64,000 nt of DNA from Ch67 sp041395845 (GTDB lineage Bacteria > Pseudomonadota > Gammaproteobacteria > Pseudomonadales > Ketobacteraceae): contig JAWKZS010000019.1 in the NCBI GenBank assembly GCA_041395845.1, positions 1 through 64,000 of the forward strand, read 5' to 3'. Shown piece after piece: positions 31,561-40,817 of the stretch; positions within the stretch are counted from its first letter, which is position 1, and each line of letters starts with the position of its first letter. Under the pieces are notes generated by a model. It saw only the letters and a program-made list of their open reading frames with translations, did no database searches and was not told where the DNA came from. A program made the position numbers and the translations under genes.

Positions 31561-32069
31561 CGAACAAATATCAATGTCAGGGCTTCACGCTCATCGAGAT
31601 TCTGGTAGCGGCACTGGTGCTCGGCATCGGAATTCTTGGACTGACCACTGCCATGCTATTGGGATTGAAGAGCAACCAAACTGCGTATTTTCGCTCGCAG
31701 GCATCTGCTGCTGCATATGATATGGCCGATCGTATCCGTTTGAATCGGGCAGCCGCGCTTTCTGGCGAATACGACGATATTGATATCGATTCCGACAGCA
31801 ATGTCGTAGAACCGCTGGCTTGCACCGCAAGCGCAACAGGATGCACACCCACTCAGCAGGCACAAGAGGACATACGCTTGTGGTCACAGTTTTTCGTCGC
31901 TGGCAACGACAATGCTGCTCGACTTCCTGAGGGCCGGGGGCGTGTCTCACGAGACGCGGCGCAGCGGTACGTAATTACCATCAACTGGAGCGGGGAAAAT
32001 TGGGATGAGGACAACCCAAGCCAGAAAATAAACACAACAGAAACTCTTTCAATCACTTTCAGCCTATGA
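31551..32069 (+). CDS. pilV: PilV-type minor pilin (set B)
   Basis: The 172-residue prepilin has leader MPLTNKYQCQG, cut before FTLIEILVAALVLGIGILGL, with Glu5. QTAYFRSQASAAAYDMADRIRLNR is the PilV-type region after the helix. It overlaps fimT by ten bases at its start and pilW by four bases (ATGA) at its end, so the genes are tightly coupled. A cysteine pair (PLACTASATGC) lies in the middle. Confidence 0.92.
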   Translation: MPLTNKYQCQGFTLIEILVAALVLGIGILGLTTAMLLGLKSNQTAYFRSQASAAAYDMADRIRLNRAAALSGEYDDIDIDSDSNVVEPLACTASATGCTPTQQAQEDIRLWSQFFVAGNDNAARLPEGRGRVSRDAAQRYVITINWSGENWDEDNPSQKINTTETLSITFSL

Positions 32070-33139
32070 GAAACGCCGACATGAAAATGAAGCATGCAAC
32101 GGGGTTCACACTCGTAGAAATCATGGTTTCACTGGCCATAGCGGCCTTGTTGTTATCCGGAATTATTCAGGTATTCATCACACTTAAGAATACCGATAAC
32201 GTATCCAACGCCCTGTCAAGAGTGCAAGAGGGAGGTCGTGTGGCTCTGGACATGATCTCCCACGACCTTCGAATGGCCGGGTTCAGAGGGTGTGTCGATC
32301 CAAACCTCGAAGCAAACACAGAAATCATTGCCACTAGCGGTCTACCTGCAGAGTTTATTGACGCCTCACTGACAGGCTTCGATGTTACAGCGGACAATTG
32401 GGGAGCGGGCACGGTTCTCGCTGATATTGACGACAGCTCCGCCGACAGTGCAACTGCGAGACTCGCGAGTGATGTTGTCAACATCATGCGTTTTGACGCC
32501 GACGCTTACCCCGTATCCAGCCATGCCCCAGCCACAAGAACTATCGTGGTTACAGGGCTTGGTGCCGATCTTGCCGTCAACCGATTTGCCGCCATCAGCG
32601 ACTGCAGCACAGCGTCTCTTTTTAGGATCACATCCTCATCTGCCTCCGGAAACAGCACCACTCTTCAGCATGCGGCTACTGCAAATTCCGCAATGCAGTA
32701 CAACTACGCCTCATCCAATGCAGAACTTCGGCCATTGCTTTCGAATGCATATTTCGTTGGAAAAACAGGAAGACTCAACCAGTCAGGGGACGTCATTTAT
32801 GCGCTTTTCAGACGCGACATAGACGGAAACATTGCAGAAATCGTTGAAGGTGTGGAGAACATGCAGATCCAGTACGGACTGGAGATGACGAGTGGCAATC
32901 GGCGATTCGTTAACGCAACAACCGCTACCCCCAACATAGAAACTGTTACCAGTGCACGGGTATATCTACTCGTAGCGAGCAACGAAAGAATACTGCAGTC
33001 TGACGATTCTAATAGCTACGAAATGGGCGATATAACCATCGAACCCACTGCTAGCGGTGGCGCAGTCACGTATGCAAATGACCGAAGACTGCGAAAGGTA
33101 TTCAGCATGACAATCAATTTACGCAATCGCAGGATATAA
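32066..33139 (+). CDS. pilW: PilW-type minor pilin (set B)
   Basis: The 357-residue prepilin carries leader MRNADMKMKHATG cut before FTLVEIMVSLAIAALLLSGI, with Glu5. The PilW signature RVQEGGRVALDMISHDLRMAGFRGC follows. It is about 100 residues longer than the set-A PilW; the extra sequence lies in the globular part. In-frame ATGs at codons 6 and 8 are alternative starts. It overlaps pilV by ATGA and is followed four bases later by pilX. Confidence 0.92.
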   Translation: MRNADMKMKHATGFTLVEIMVSLAIAALLLSGIIQVFITLKNTDNVSNALSRVQEGGRVALDMISHDLRMAGFRGCVDPNLEANTEIIATSGLPAEFIDASLTGFDVTADNWGAGTVLADIDDSSADSATARLASDVVNIMRFDADAYPVSSHAPATRTIVVTGLGADLAVNRFAAISDCSTASLFRITSSSASGNSTTLQHAATANSAMQYNYASSNAELRPLLSNAYFVGKTGRLNQSGDVIYALFRRDIDGNIAEIVEGVENMQIQYGLEMTSGNRRFVNATTATPNIETVTSARVYLLVASNERILQSDDSNSYEMGDITIEPTASGGAVTYANDRRLRKVFSMTINLRNRRI

Positions 33140-33143
33140 GCCC

Positions 33144-33626
33144 ATGATCACACAAATGAAATACATGAGAAATCAGAACGGTGCAGCATTGGCTGTAGGG
33201 CTTATGCTTCTTCTGCTGGCGACATTCCTTGCAACCGCTGCAATGAATAACTCGACGTTGCAGATACGTATGGCGAGCAACTCGCAATCATCTAACCAGG
33301 CATTTCAGGCCGCCGAGAGCGCGATCGACAGCAAAGTAACCGAAATCAGTGCCGGAGACACGTCTTTGTTATCTCTTTCTCTCGCCCAAATGGGTCTCGC
33401 CAATCCGACCTGGCCAACATTTTCATATGACGTTGGTGACACGCACGTATCTACCAACGCGGAAGTACGCGGAATCAACGAGACCGTTTGTCAGCAAGCA
33501 TCTTCAATTTCTGCCGATGAAGGCACTACAGGCATTCCCGCCTACGTATTTGAGATCCGCTCAACTAGCCAAATCTCTGGGTCTGATGCGCGCGTTCGCG
33601 TCATCCAGGGACTTGAACGTTGCTAA
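33144..33626 (+). CDS. pilX: PilX-type minor pilin (set B)
   Basis: The 160-residue protein begins MITQMKYMRNQNG, then AALAVGLMLLLLATFLATA, a PilX-type helix lacking Glu5. MASNSQSSNQAFQAAESAIDSKV follows, typical of PilX. Two cysteines occur (ETVCQQ and the final C). It lies between pilW and pilY1 and should be the minor pilin that contacts PilY1 at the tip. Confidence 0.9.
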   Translation: MITQMKYMRNQNGAALAVGLMLLLLATFLATAAMNNSTLQIRMASNSQSSNQAFQAAESAIDSKVTEISAGDTSLLSLSLAQMGLANPTWPTFSYDVGDTHVSTNAEVRGINETVCQQASSISADEGTTGIPAYVFEIRSTSQISGSDARVRVIQGLERC

Positions 33627-33657
33627 TGCCTACAACCGTTTACCGCCGAGGTGAAAA

Positions 33658-36600
33658 ATGAAACTTAACAAACTGTCGATATACAACGGGCTACTGGCAT
33701 TTTCTCTCAGTCTGATGGCTGGAATGTCTGCCCGAGCTGACGATACCGAGATATTCTTCGGATCAAGTACCGGCTCAAAGCCTAATGTGCTTTTCATCCT
33801 GGACACATCAGGATCGATGTCTAGCACAGACGGAGGCTCTACATCCCGCATGGATCGAATGAAATCGGCATTCTCTTCTCTCGTGGACAACATCAACAAT
33901 GCCAACGTGGGCATCATGCGCTTCAACGACCCGGGAGGCCCCGTACTCTACCCTGTGACCAACATCGACGCGCCTATAAATCTGCTAACCAATCTGACAG
34001 GCACCATCAGCGCGTCAAATGATGATGCTGAGCAAGATGCAACCGGAAATGTCGAGCTAAATAATACGTCTCTGGCCATTACTACGCGCTCAAGCCTCGG
34101 CGGGTCGACAATCACGGCTATTGTCGACAATAGCTCCAGGGATGCCGAGCAACGTATCGCTGATGGCTCCACAAGGACGGGATCTTCGTCGCTCGATCTG
34201 AATTATGACGGAGCAAGCATATCTGGAGAATTCCTGAATATCGTTGGCGTTTCGTTCAATAGCGTGAACATTCCTAAAGACGCACTAATCCTCGATGCGT
34301 ACGTAACGTTTACTGTGCGCTCTGATTCTGGCTGGTCACGCAGCGCACCACTTAACATGGAGATAAGCGGTCAGCTAAGCACTTCATCAAGCAACTTCAG
34401 TTCCACAACCAACAATTTGAGCAGCCGTCCTCGCACCAGTGCGACAAGATCATGGAGCATTACAGACAGCACTCCACCGGCAAACGAGACCCTTAACACA
34501 CCCAATGTCTCATCGGTCATTCAGGAGCTAGTCAACCAAGCTGGCTGGACCACAAGCAGCAACGTAACGCTGTTTTTCCAACGCCCAAGCGGTGACACTT
34601 CTACAGGCGTCAGAAGCTTCTATTCTCGAGATAGCTCCAGCACAAGAGCACCTCAACTGACAGTGGTATATGAAATTCCAACCGCACCAGTGGTGCAGAC
34701 TATTGGACTTCGCTACCCTGACCTAGACATTCCGAGAGGCGCAAAAATCACATCGGCTTCGCTCGAATTCACAGCAGCCAATGATTCAGGTGATCCTGCA
34801 CCGGCTGCAACATTTACCATTACTGCCGAAAACTCCGGTGACTCGACTCCGCTGGCAGCAACATCCAGCAACCTTACTTCCCGCAGCCAAACAACTGCTG
34901 CCGTGAACTGGACTCCAGGGGTCTGGGAATCAAACCAGACGTATTCAACATTGGATGAAGGCGCAGAGCTGAAAGACATTGTGCAGGAAGTTGTCAATCG
35001 ATCCGACTGGTGCGGTGGTAACGCGATAACAATGCTAATCCAAGGCAGTGGAACTCGTCTGGCTGCCGCTTATGACGCATCACCATCACTGGCACCTAAA
35101 CTCAAGATTACATATGACCCTTATGACATTGCCCCAGGTGGCGGCTGCATTTCTGGCGAACTGAGCTACCGAGTTGACACTTCAACCGATGATGCCAATG
35201 TGCGGTTATCTAACAATCATCAAACGACAGGAAGTAGCACCCTGTATCTAGGAAACAATGATTCTTCCCGCCCACAAGCAACTGGGATCCGTTTTTCCAA
35301 CATTCAGGTTCCACGCAATGCAGTGATCTCTAGCGCATACTTGGAGTTTACCGCCCGTTACTCCAACAGCGGAACGAGCAACCTGAGCATCAGAGTTCAG
35401 GAAAGCGATAATGCACCTACCTTCAGCTGGAGTAATCCGGTAACGTCGTCTGCAAGGTCATACTCCAGCACTGTATCCTGGACAGCACCCAATTGGACTT
35501 CAGATGTTACATATCAAACTTCTGACATCGGATCGCTTGTACAGTCAGTCGTCAACCGCGGTGGATGGAATCCTGGAAACGCGATGGCTTTCGATATACG
35601 AGGCACAGGGACCCGCCGAGCCCGCAGTTACGACAACAGTGCATCACGCGCTCCGCGCCTGATTATTCATTACCAAGCGGATGCCAGCACTCAGACAGCG
35701 CAAACTACCCGCCATGTTATTAAGGCGCTCGTTGAAGACATGGTTCCGGCCGGCTACACGCCTATCGTGGACATGATGTACGAAGCAGCTCTGTACTACC
35801 GTGGCGAAGACGTCTATTGGGGCAGGATTCGTGGCGATGCGAGCACGATGCGATCGACTAACAATGACCGGCGCTACTTCCGCCTGTCACACCCGGCAAG
35901 TTACACCGGAGGGTCAGAATATCTGCCCGCGGGCTGTGATGGATCCAACCTCAGCAGCACCAACTGTATCAACAGCAGAATCGACGGATCACCTGTCTAC
36001 AGATCACCCATTGTCGATGAATGCCAATCAAACCATATCGTTTTTCTCACCGACGGAGAACCGACTCAAAATCAATCTGCGTCACTGATTCGCAGCATGA
36101 CGGGTGAGAGTAGTTGCGAGGGAAGCGGATACAGAGCCTGCGCAAACGACATTGCGCGATTCCTCGCCAACGAAGACCAGAACTCCTCGTTACCGGGCGA
36201 CACACAAAGAGTCCTTACACACACTATCGCGTTCAACCTGGACGATTCCTCTGGCTTCCTAAGCGGCATAGCCACTGCAGGAGGAGGCTTGGCAAAGTCG
36301 GCCAGCACCGCCAGCGAACTGCTGACAAGCTTCGAGGAAATATTCGCTAGCATTGCCGACCCTACGGACACAACTTTTGTTTCCCCTGGCGTGACCGTCA
36401 ACGCTTTTAACCGGCTAACACATCGCGATGAAATTTACTTTGCATTGTTCCGCCCGGAGAAAACGCCTCACTGGCCCGGAAACCTGAAGCGTTATCGCAT
36501 TGATAGTACCGGCACCATATACGATTCAACCGGCGACGACGCTATCGATACCGATACAGGTTTCTTCACAGAAGGCGCCAGGAGCTGGTGGTCCTCTGAA

Positions 36601-38367
36601 GATGATGGTAACTCAGCGGAGGTTGGCGGAGCGGCAGACAGACTTTCCAGCTATACAACCAGAAAGTTGTTCACCTATTACAACGGGTCTCCGAGCACGG
36701 ATCTCTCCAATGCTGCCAATAGCCTTGTTGATTCCAATACCAATATCACCAAAACCATGTTGGGTATTGAGGATGAAAGCGACGCATTCCGTACCACGTT
36801 GATTGAGTGGGCGCGTGGACGCGACACCAAAGATATTGATGGTGACGGCTCAACGACGGACGCACGCAAACGGCTATCTGATCCGTTACATTCAGTCCCT
36901 CACCTCGTAACTTATGGTGGAACAGACGAAAACCCGGATATCACTATTTTCTATGGGGACAACGAAGGCTTCCTGCACGCAATTGATGGTGCCACCGGAA
37001 ACAGCTACTTCTCCTTTATTCCGGAAGAGTTGCTGCCAAACCTGGCCGACCTCTACGAGAACAGCAATACTACCAAGCATCCCTACGGTCTGGATGCGCC
37101 ACCAAACGCGTGGGTGAAGGACGTAAACAAGAATTTGATTATCGAAGAAGCAGATGGTGATCGAGTTTACGTATACATCGGCATGGGCCGAGGCGGTCGC
37201 AACTATTACGCTGTCGATGCCACCGATAGAACCAAGCCGAGAATGTTGTGGACTATCCGCGGAGGCTCGGGAGACTTCAGCGAACTCGGTCAGACATGGG
37301 CCCGCCCAGTGAAAACAACAGTTAACGTTAACGGTACCGTGACCGACGTCCTTATCTTCCCCGGAGGTTACGACACCAATCAAGATGATGTGAACGTCAG
37401 AAGCCCTGACAGCATGGGCCGAGCAATATTTATGGTAAACGCTGTGACAGGCGCAAAAATCTGGAGCGCAGGCCCTTCATCTCCACATAACCTAGTGCTG
37501 GATGACATGCTTTACAGCATCCCGTCAACTATCAGGGTGGTCGACATCAACAACGATAAACTGGCCGATCAGTTATATGTTGGTGATATGGGCGGTCAGC
37601 TGTGGCGCTTTGACATCAACAACGGCAACGCTATCAGCAGCTTGGTGACTGGCGCCGTAATTGCTGATGTCGCGGGCAGCACCCCCGCCGAAGCTCGTCG
37701 CTTTTACCACGAACCCGATGTATCTGTACTTATCGAAAACAACGTCCGCAAGCTGGCGGTCGGTATTGGAAGTGGCTACCGTGGCCATCCATTGAACGAC
37801 AGCATTGAAGATCGCTTCTATCTGTTCAAGCTACCCGACGTTGGTGGGGCACCTGCGGACGGCCCGGATTCTGGTACATATCCGGATTATGTAACGCTGT
37901 CGGAAAGCGATCTGTACGATGCAACAGACAACCTAATTGGTGAGGGAACTGACGAACAAAAAGTGGATGCACTTGCAGCACTTCAGACCAAATCTGGCTG
38001 GTACATACGGATGGAGAACGAAGGTGAAAAAGTGCTGTCAGCTGCGACAACCTTTGCCGGAACCATCTTCTTTACAACCTATTCACCTCGTGCCAGCACG
38101 ACCGGTTGTACCCTTGGCAATGGCACATCACGGCGATACCAGGTGTTTGCAGCAGACGCCACGCCGCGAACCAACAGCGACGATCTTGCCGATACAGAAG
38201 GTCTGACAAAAGAAGACCGTGCAACTGAGCTGATGACAACAGGCATTGCTGCCGACCCCCAGATCCTTCGACTGGAAGGCGGCAACGTGGTATGCGTTGG
38301 TACAGAGTGCGAAGGACTGGGAGCGACTGACGCCATTACAAAAACCTACTGGTATTCAGCAGAGTAA
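33658..38367 (+). CDS. pilY1: Giant PilY1 with three repeat modules nested in its VWA domain (set B)
   Basis: The 1569-residue protein is far longer than the 1069-residue set-A copy. After a signal peptide (to about residue 27) comes the start of a von Willebrand A domain with MIDAS DTSGSM at 49-54. The domain breaks off near residue 110. Three related beta-rich modules follow (about 155-338, 345-487 and 505-673), each with a segment like IPRGAKITSASLEF and an end like APQLTVVY. The VWA fold then resumes (PAGYTPIVDMMYEAA, HIVFLTDGEPT at about 793-803). The PilY1 C-terminal propeller shows MGRGGRNYYAVD and a calcium-type site DINNDKLAD near 1295-1303. The ribosome site is GAGG. Confidence 0.93.
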   Translation: MKLNKLSIYNGLLAFSLSLMAGMSARADDTEIFFGSSTGSKPNVLFILDTSGSMSSTDGGSTSRMDRMKSAFSSLVDNINNANVGIMRFNDPGGPVLYPVTNIDAPINLLTNLTGTISASNDDAEQDATGNVELNNTSLAITTRSSLGGSTITAIVDNSSRDAEQRIADGSTRTGSSSLDLNYDGASISGEFLNIVGVSFNSVNIPKDALILDAYVTFTVRSDSGWSRSAPLNMEISGQLSTSSSNFSSTTNNLSSRPRTSATRSWSITDSTPPANETLNTPNVSSVIQELVNQAGWTTSSNVTLFFQRPSGDTSTGVRSFYSRDSSSTRAPQLTVVYEIPTAPVVQTIGLRYPDLDIPRGAKITSASLEFTAANDSGDPAPAATFTITAENSGDSTPLAATSSNLTSRSQTTAAVNWTPGVWESNQTYSTLDEGAELKDIVQEVVNRSDWCGGNAITMLIQGSGTRLAAAYDASPSLAPKLKITYDPYDIAPGGGCISGELSYRVDTSTDDANVRLSNNHQTTGSSTLYLGNNDSSRPQATGIRFSNIQVPRNAVISSAYLEFTARYSNSGTSNLSIRVQESDNAPTFSWSNPVTSSARSYSSTVSWTAPNWTSDVTYQTSDIGSLVQSVVNRGGWNPGNAMAFDIRGTGTRRARSYDNSASRAPRLIIHYQADASTQTAQTTRHVIKALVEDMVPAGYTPIVDMMYEAALYYRGEDVYWGRIRGDASTMRSTNNDRRYFRLSHPASYTGGSEYLPAGCDGSNLSSTNCINSRIDGSPVYRSPIVDECQSNHIVFLTDGEPTQNQSASLIRSMTGESSCEGSGYRACANDIARFLANEDQNSSLPGDTQRVLTHTIAFNLDDSSGFLSGIATAGGGLAKSASTASELLTSFEEIFASIADPTDTTFVSPGVTVNAFNRLTHRDEIYFALFRPEKTPHWPGNLKRYRIDSTGTIYDSTGDDAIDTDTGFFTEGARSWWSSEDDGNSAEVGGAADRLSSYTTRKLFTYYNGSPSTDLSNAANSLVDSNTNITKTMLGIEDESDAFRTTLIEWARGRDTKDIDGDGSTTDARKRLSDPLHSVPHLVTYGGTDENPDITIFYGDNEGFLHAIDGATGNSYFSFIPEELLPNLADLYENSNTTKHPYGLDAPPNAWVKDVNKNLIIEEADGDRVYVYIGMGRGGRNYYAVDATDRTKPRMLWTIRGGSGDFSELGQTWARPVKTTVNVNGTVTDVLIFPGGYDTNQDDVNVRSPDSMGRAIFMVNAVTGAKIWSAGPSSPHNLVLDDMLYSIPSTIRVVDINNDKLADQLYVGDMGGQLWRFDINNGNAISSLVTGAVIADVAGSTPAEARRFYHEPDVSVLIENNVRKLAVGIGSGYRGHPLNDSIEDRFYLFKLPDVGGAPADGPDSGTYPDYVTLSESDLYDATDNLIGEGTDEQKVDALAALQTKSGWYIRMENEGEKVLSAATTFAGTIFFTTYSPRASTTGCTLGNGTSRRYQVFAADATPRTNSDDLADTEGLTKEDRATELMTTGIAADPQILRLEGGNVVCVGTECEGLGATDAITKTYWYSAE

Positions 38368-38375
38368 GGACAGAG

Positions 38376-38834
38376 ATGATGAAAACAACCTCAAAATACT
38401 CACAAGCCTTTACTCTCATGGAGCTTATGATTGTGGTTGCCATCGTCGCGATTATCGCGGCGATTGGCTATCCCAGTTATCAAAGTTCTGTCGCCAAGGC
38501 CAAGAGAGCTGACGCAAAGGGTGCGCTACAAGGATTTACACAAGCAATGGAGCGTCACTTCACAGCAAACAACACTTACCTAGGCGCAGGAACAGCGGGC
38601 GCAGATACCGGCTCGCCGGGGATCTTTCCTTCAGAGGTTCCCTTGGACGGACCAACAAAATACTATGACCTGACTATTCAAGCTGCTACCGCAACAACCT
38701 ATACGTTGCGCGCCACGCCCAAAAACGCAATGGCCGGTGATGGTGTCTTGGAAATAGACAACACAGGCGCAAGGCGATGGGACGCCAATGCCAATGGTGC
38801 CTTTGACGCAGGGGAAAGCACCTGGAATAACTGA
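38376..38834 (+). CDS. pilE: PilE-like type IV pilin (set B)
   Basis: The 152-residue prepilin has leader MMKTTSKYSQA, cut before FTLMELMIVVAIVAIIAAIGYPSY. The residue before the cut is Ala instead of the near-invariant Gly. Glu5 is present. There are no cysteines, so it lacks the usual pilin disulfide. The C-terminus has DANANGAFDAGE, which resembles a calcium-binding loop. RADAKGALQGFTQAMERHF after the helix is typical of PilE. AAGGA precedes the ATG pair at 38376. As in PAO1, it ends the minor-pilin operon next to ispH, which converges on it. Confidence 0.9.
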   Translation: MMKTTSKYSQAFTLMELMIVVAIVAIIAAIGYPSYQSSVAKAKRADAKGALQGFTQAMERHFTANNTYLGAGTAGADTGSPGIFPSEVPLDGPTKYYDLTIQAATATTYTLRATPKNAMAGDGVLEIDNTGARRWDANANGAFDAGESTWNN

Positions 38835-38838
38835 CAGC

Positions 38839-39771
38839 CTACCGCAACTCTTTCGGCATCGAGAACACGATGTTCTCTTCCCGGCCGACCAGCTCACGGG
38901 GCGATTCACCGCCCCACTCCTTCAGGCGGTTTACCACCTGGGATACCAGTTCTTCCGGGGCGCTGGCGCCGGCTGTCACACCAATGGCCGTGGCGCCGGT
39001 CACCCACTCCTGCTGCAACTGATCCGGATGGTCGACCAGGTAGGCCCTGGCGCCGCAGCGCTCCGCCAGTTCACGCAGGCGATTGGAGTTGGAACTGTTG
39101 GGGGACCCCACCACGAACACCACGCCGGTTTCCAGCGCCAGGGTTTTCACCGCATCCTGCCGATTCTGGGTGGCGTAACAGATGTCGTCCTTGCGGGGGC
39201 CATGAATAAGGGGAAAGGTTTCGCGCAACGCGTCGATGATGGCCGCAGTATCGTCCACCGACAGGGTGGTCTGGGTTACATAGGCCAGACGCGCGGGATC
39301 ACGCACCTGCAACTTCTGCACATCTGCCACGGTTTCCACCAGATAGATATCACCGCCATTGGACTTGTCGTACTGCCCCATGGTGCCTTCCACTTCCGGA
39401 TGACCTTCGTGACCGATCAGGATGCACTCCATGCCATCGCGGGAATAGCGCATGACTTCCATATGGACCTTGGTCACCAGCGGACAGGTGGCATCGAAGA
39501 CTTTCAGGCCACGATCCGCCGCTTCGTTCTGCACCTGCTTGGAAACACCATGGGCGCTGAAAATCACGATGGCATCATCCGGCACTTCATGCAGCTCATC
39601 GACGAATACCGCACCACGATCCCGCAGACCGTCCACCACAAACTTGTTGTGCACCACTTCGTGCCGCACATAGATCGGCGCACCGAACACGTCCAGCGCC
39701 CGGTTCACGATCGCAATTGCCCGATCAACACCGGCACAGAAACCGCGGGGATTGGCCATCTTGATTTCCAT
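38839..39771 (-). CDS. ispH: 4-hydroxy-3-methylbut-2-enyl diphosphate reductase
   Basis: IspH (LytB) makes isopentenyl and dimethylallyl diphosphate in the last step of the MEP pathway with an iron-sulfur cluster. The 310-residue protein has the three cluster cysteines at 12 (PRGFCAGVDRA), 96 (DATCPLV) and 198 (ICYATQNRQ). FSAHGVS and VGSPNSSNSNRL also match the family. It belongs to the run ileS-lspA-fkpB-ispH, with a 39-base gap to fkpB, and converges on pilE of set B with only four bases between stops. Confidence 0.98.
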   Translation of the reverse strand: MEIKMANPRGFCAGVDRAIAIVNRALDVFGAPIYVRHEVVHNKFVVDGLRDRGAVFVDELHEVPDDAIVIFSAHGVSKQVQNEAADRGLKVFDATCPLVTKVHMEVMRYSRDGMECILIGHEGHPEVEGTMGQYDKSNGGDIYLVETVADVQKLQVRDPARLAYVTQTTLSVDDTAAIIDALRETFPLIHGPRKDDICYATQNRQDAVKTLALETGVVFVVGSPNSSNSNRLRELAERCGARAYLVDHPDQLQQEWVTGATAIGVTAGASAPEELVSQVVNRLKEWGGESPRELVGREENIVFSMPKELR

Positions 39772-39810
39772 CGTGTGCTCGCTCGCTATCGTGAAAGGTA
39801 AATGAATGGT

Positions 39811-40281
39811 TCAGCCCTGCAACTGCACGGCCTGTGATGCTGCATCGACAACATTGATGATTTCCACCTGGAAGGTCAGATCCTTGCCTGCCAGCGGATG
39901 ATTAAAATCGACCGTGACCTGATCGTCTGACACCTCGACCACCACACCGGGCAGTTCGGCTTTGCTCTTGTCCGCAAAGGATACCACCACGCCGGGCTCC
40001 AGCAGCATGTCCCGGCTGAACAGGCCACGCCGCATGATCTGGATGTTATCGGGGTTGTGCGGACCAAAGGCGTTGGCCGCCTCCAGCAGGATGGAGCGCT
40101 TGTCGCCGGCTTTCAGGCCAAACAGACTCTGCTCGAACCCGGGCAACAGATTGCCATCACCCACGGTGAAGGTCGCCGGTTTGCGATCCCGGGTGGAATC
40201 CACCACGGCACCATCGAGCAGCAGCACCGAAAAGTGCAGGGTCACGCGTTTGCCGGGGCCGATACGCAGTTCGTCAGTCAT
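39811..40281 (-). CDS. fkpB: FKBP-type peptidyl-prolyl isomerase FkpB (SlpA)
   Basis: This SlyD/SlpA-like cis-trans prolyl isomerase has 156 residues from the ATG. The FKBP core reads VTLHFSVLLLDGAVVDST, GDGNLLPGFEQSLFGLKAGDK, and ends VDFNHPLAGKDLTFQVEI, including the inserted flap of the SlyD group. There is no histidine-rich tail as in SlyD. A GTG three codons upstream (40290) overlaps the lspA stop by four bases and is an equally possible start. The lspA-fkpB-ispH order is conserved across gammaproteobacteria. Confidence 0.93.
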   Translation of the reverse strand: MTDELRIGPGKRVTLHFSVLLLDGAVVDSTRDRKPATFTVGDGNLLPGFEQSLFGLKAGDKRSILLEAANAFGPHNPDNIQIMRRGLFSRDMLLEPGVVVSFADKSKAELPGVVVEVSDDQVTVDFNHPLAGKDLTFQVEIINVVDAASQAVQLQG

Positions 40282-40286
40282 GGTCG

Positions 40287-40817
40287 TCACTTGTTGGGGT
40301 TGCGGATCATGTCGATGATCATCATGGCAGCGCCCACGGTAATGGCGCTGTCCGCTATATTAAACGCGGGGAAGTGACTGGCGCTCCAGGTATTGGCGGG
40401 CGGCCAGTAAAAGTCGAGAAAATCGATGACATGGCCCAGAAAAACCCGGTCAATCAGATTGCCGATCGCGCCACCGAGAATCAGGGACACGGCTGTTGCC
40501 AGCCACCAGTCCGTCTTCGGCATTTTGCGCAGCCAGGCAATCAGCACACCACTCACCACCAGACCAATGGCCGTGAAGAACCAGCGCTGCCAGCCCCCGG
40601 CGTTAGCCAGAAAACTCCAGGCCGCTCCCGGATTGTAAACGTGGGTCAAGTTGAAGGTGGGAAACACCTGCACGATCTCGCCGTATTCCAGGGTAAAGAC
40701 GATCACCCATTTGGTGATCTGGTCCACGACGACCGTAATGAGTGACAGCCACAACCACTTCAGCTGCCCCACAGCCCCTTCGACTTTGACTTGTCCGGCT
40801 TCGGTCATCGTATTCAC
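40287..40817 (-). CDS. lspA: Lipoprotein signal peptidase II
   Basis: LspA cuts the signal peptide from diacylglyceryl-modified prolipoproteins in the inner membrane. The 176-residue protein has four membrane helices. The conserved motifs are VVVDQITKW (first box), FNLTHVYNPGAAWSFL (third box), and the catalytic aspartates in GGAIGNLIDRVFLGHVIDFLDF and PAFNIADSAI. The GTG at 40817 abuts the ileS stop and has GAGGAAG upstream; an ATG at 40808 is an alternative. It should process BamD and the predicted lipoprotein at 60.4 kb among others. Confidence 0.96.
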   Translation of the reverse strand: MNTMTEAGQVKVEGAVGQLKWLWLSLITVVVDQITKWVIVFTLEYGEIVQVFPTFNLTHVYNPGAAWSFLANAGGWQRWFFTAIGLVVSGVLIAWLRKMPKTDWWLATAVSLILGGAIGNLIDRVFLGHVIDFLDFYWPPANTWSASHFPAFNIADSAITVGAAMMIIDMIRNPNK

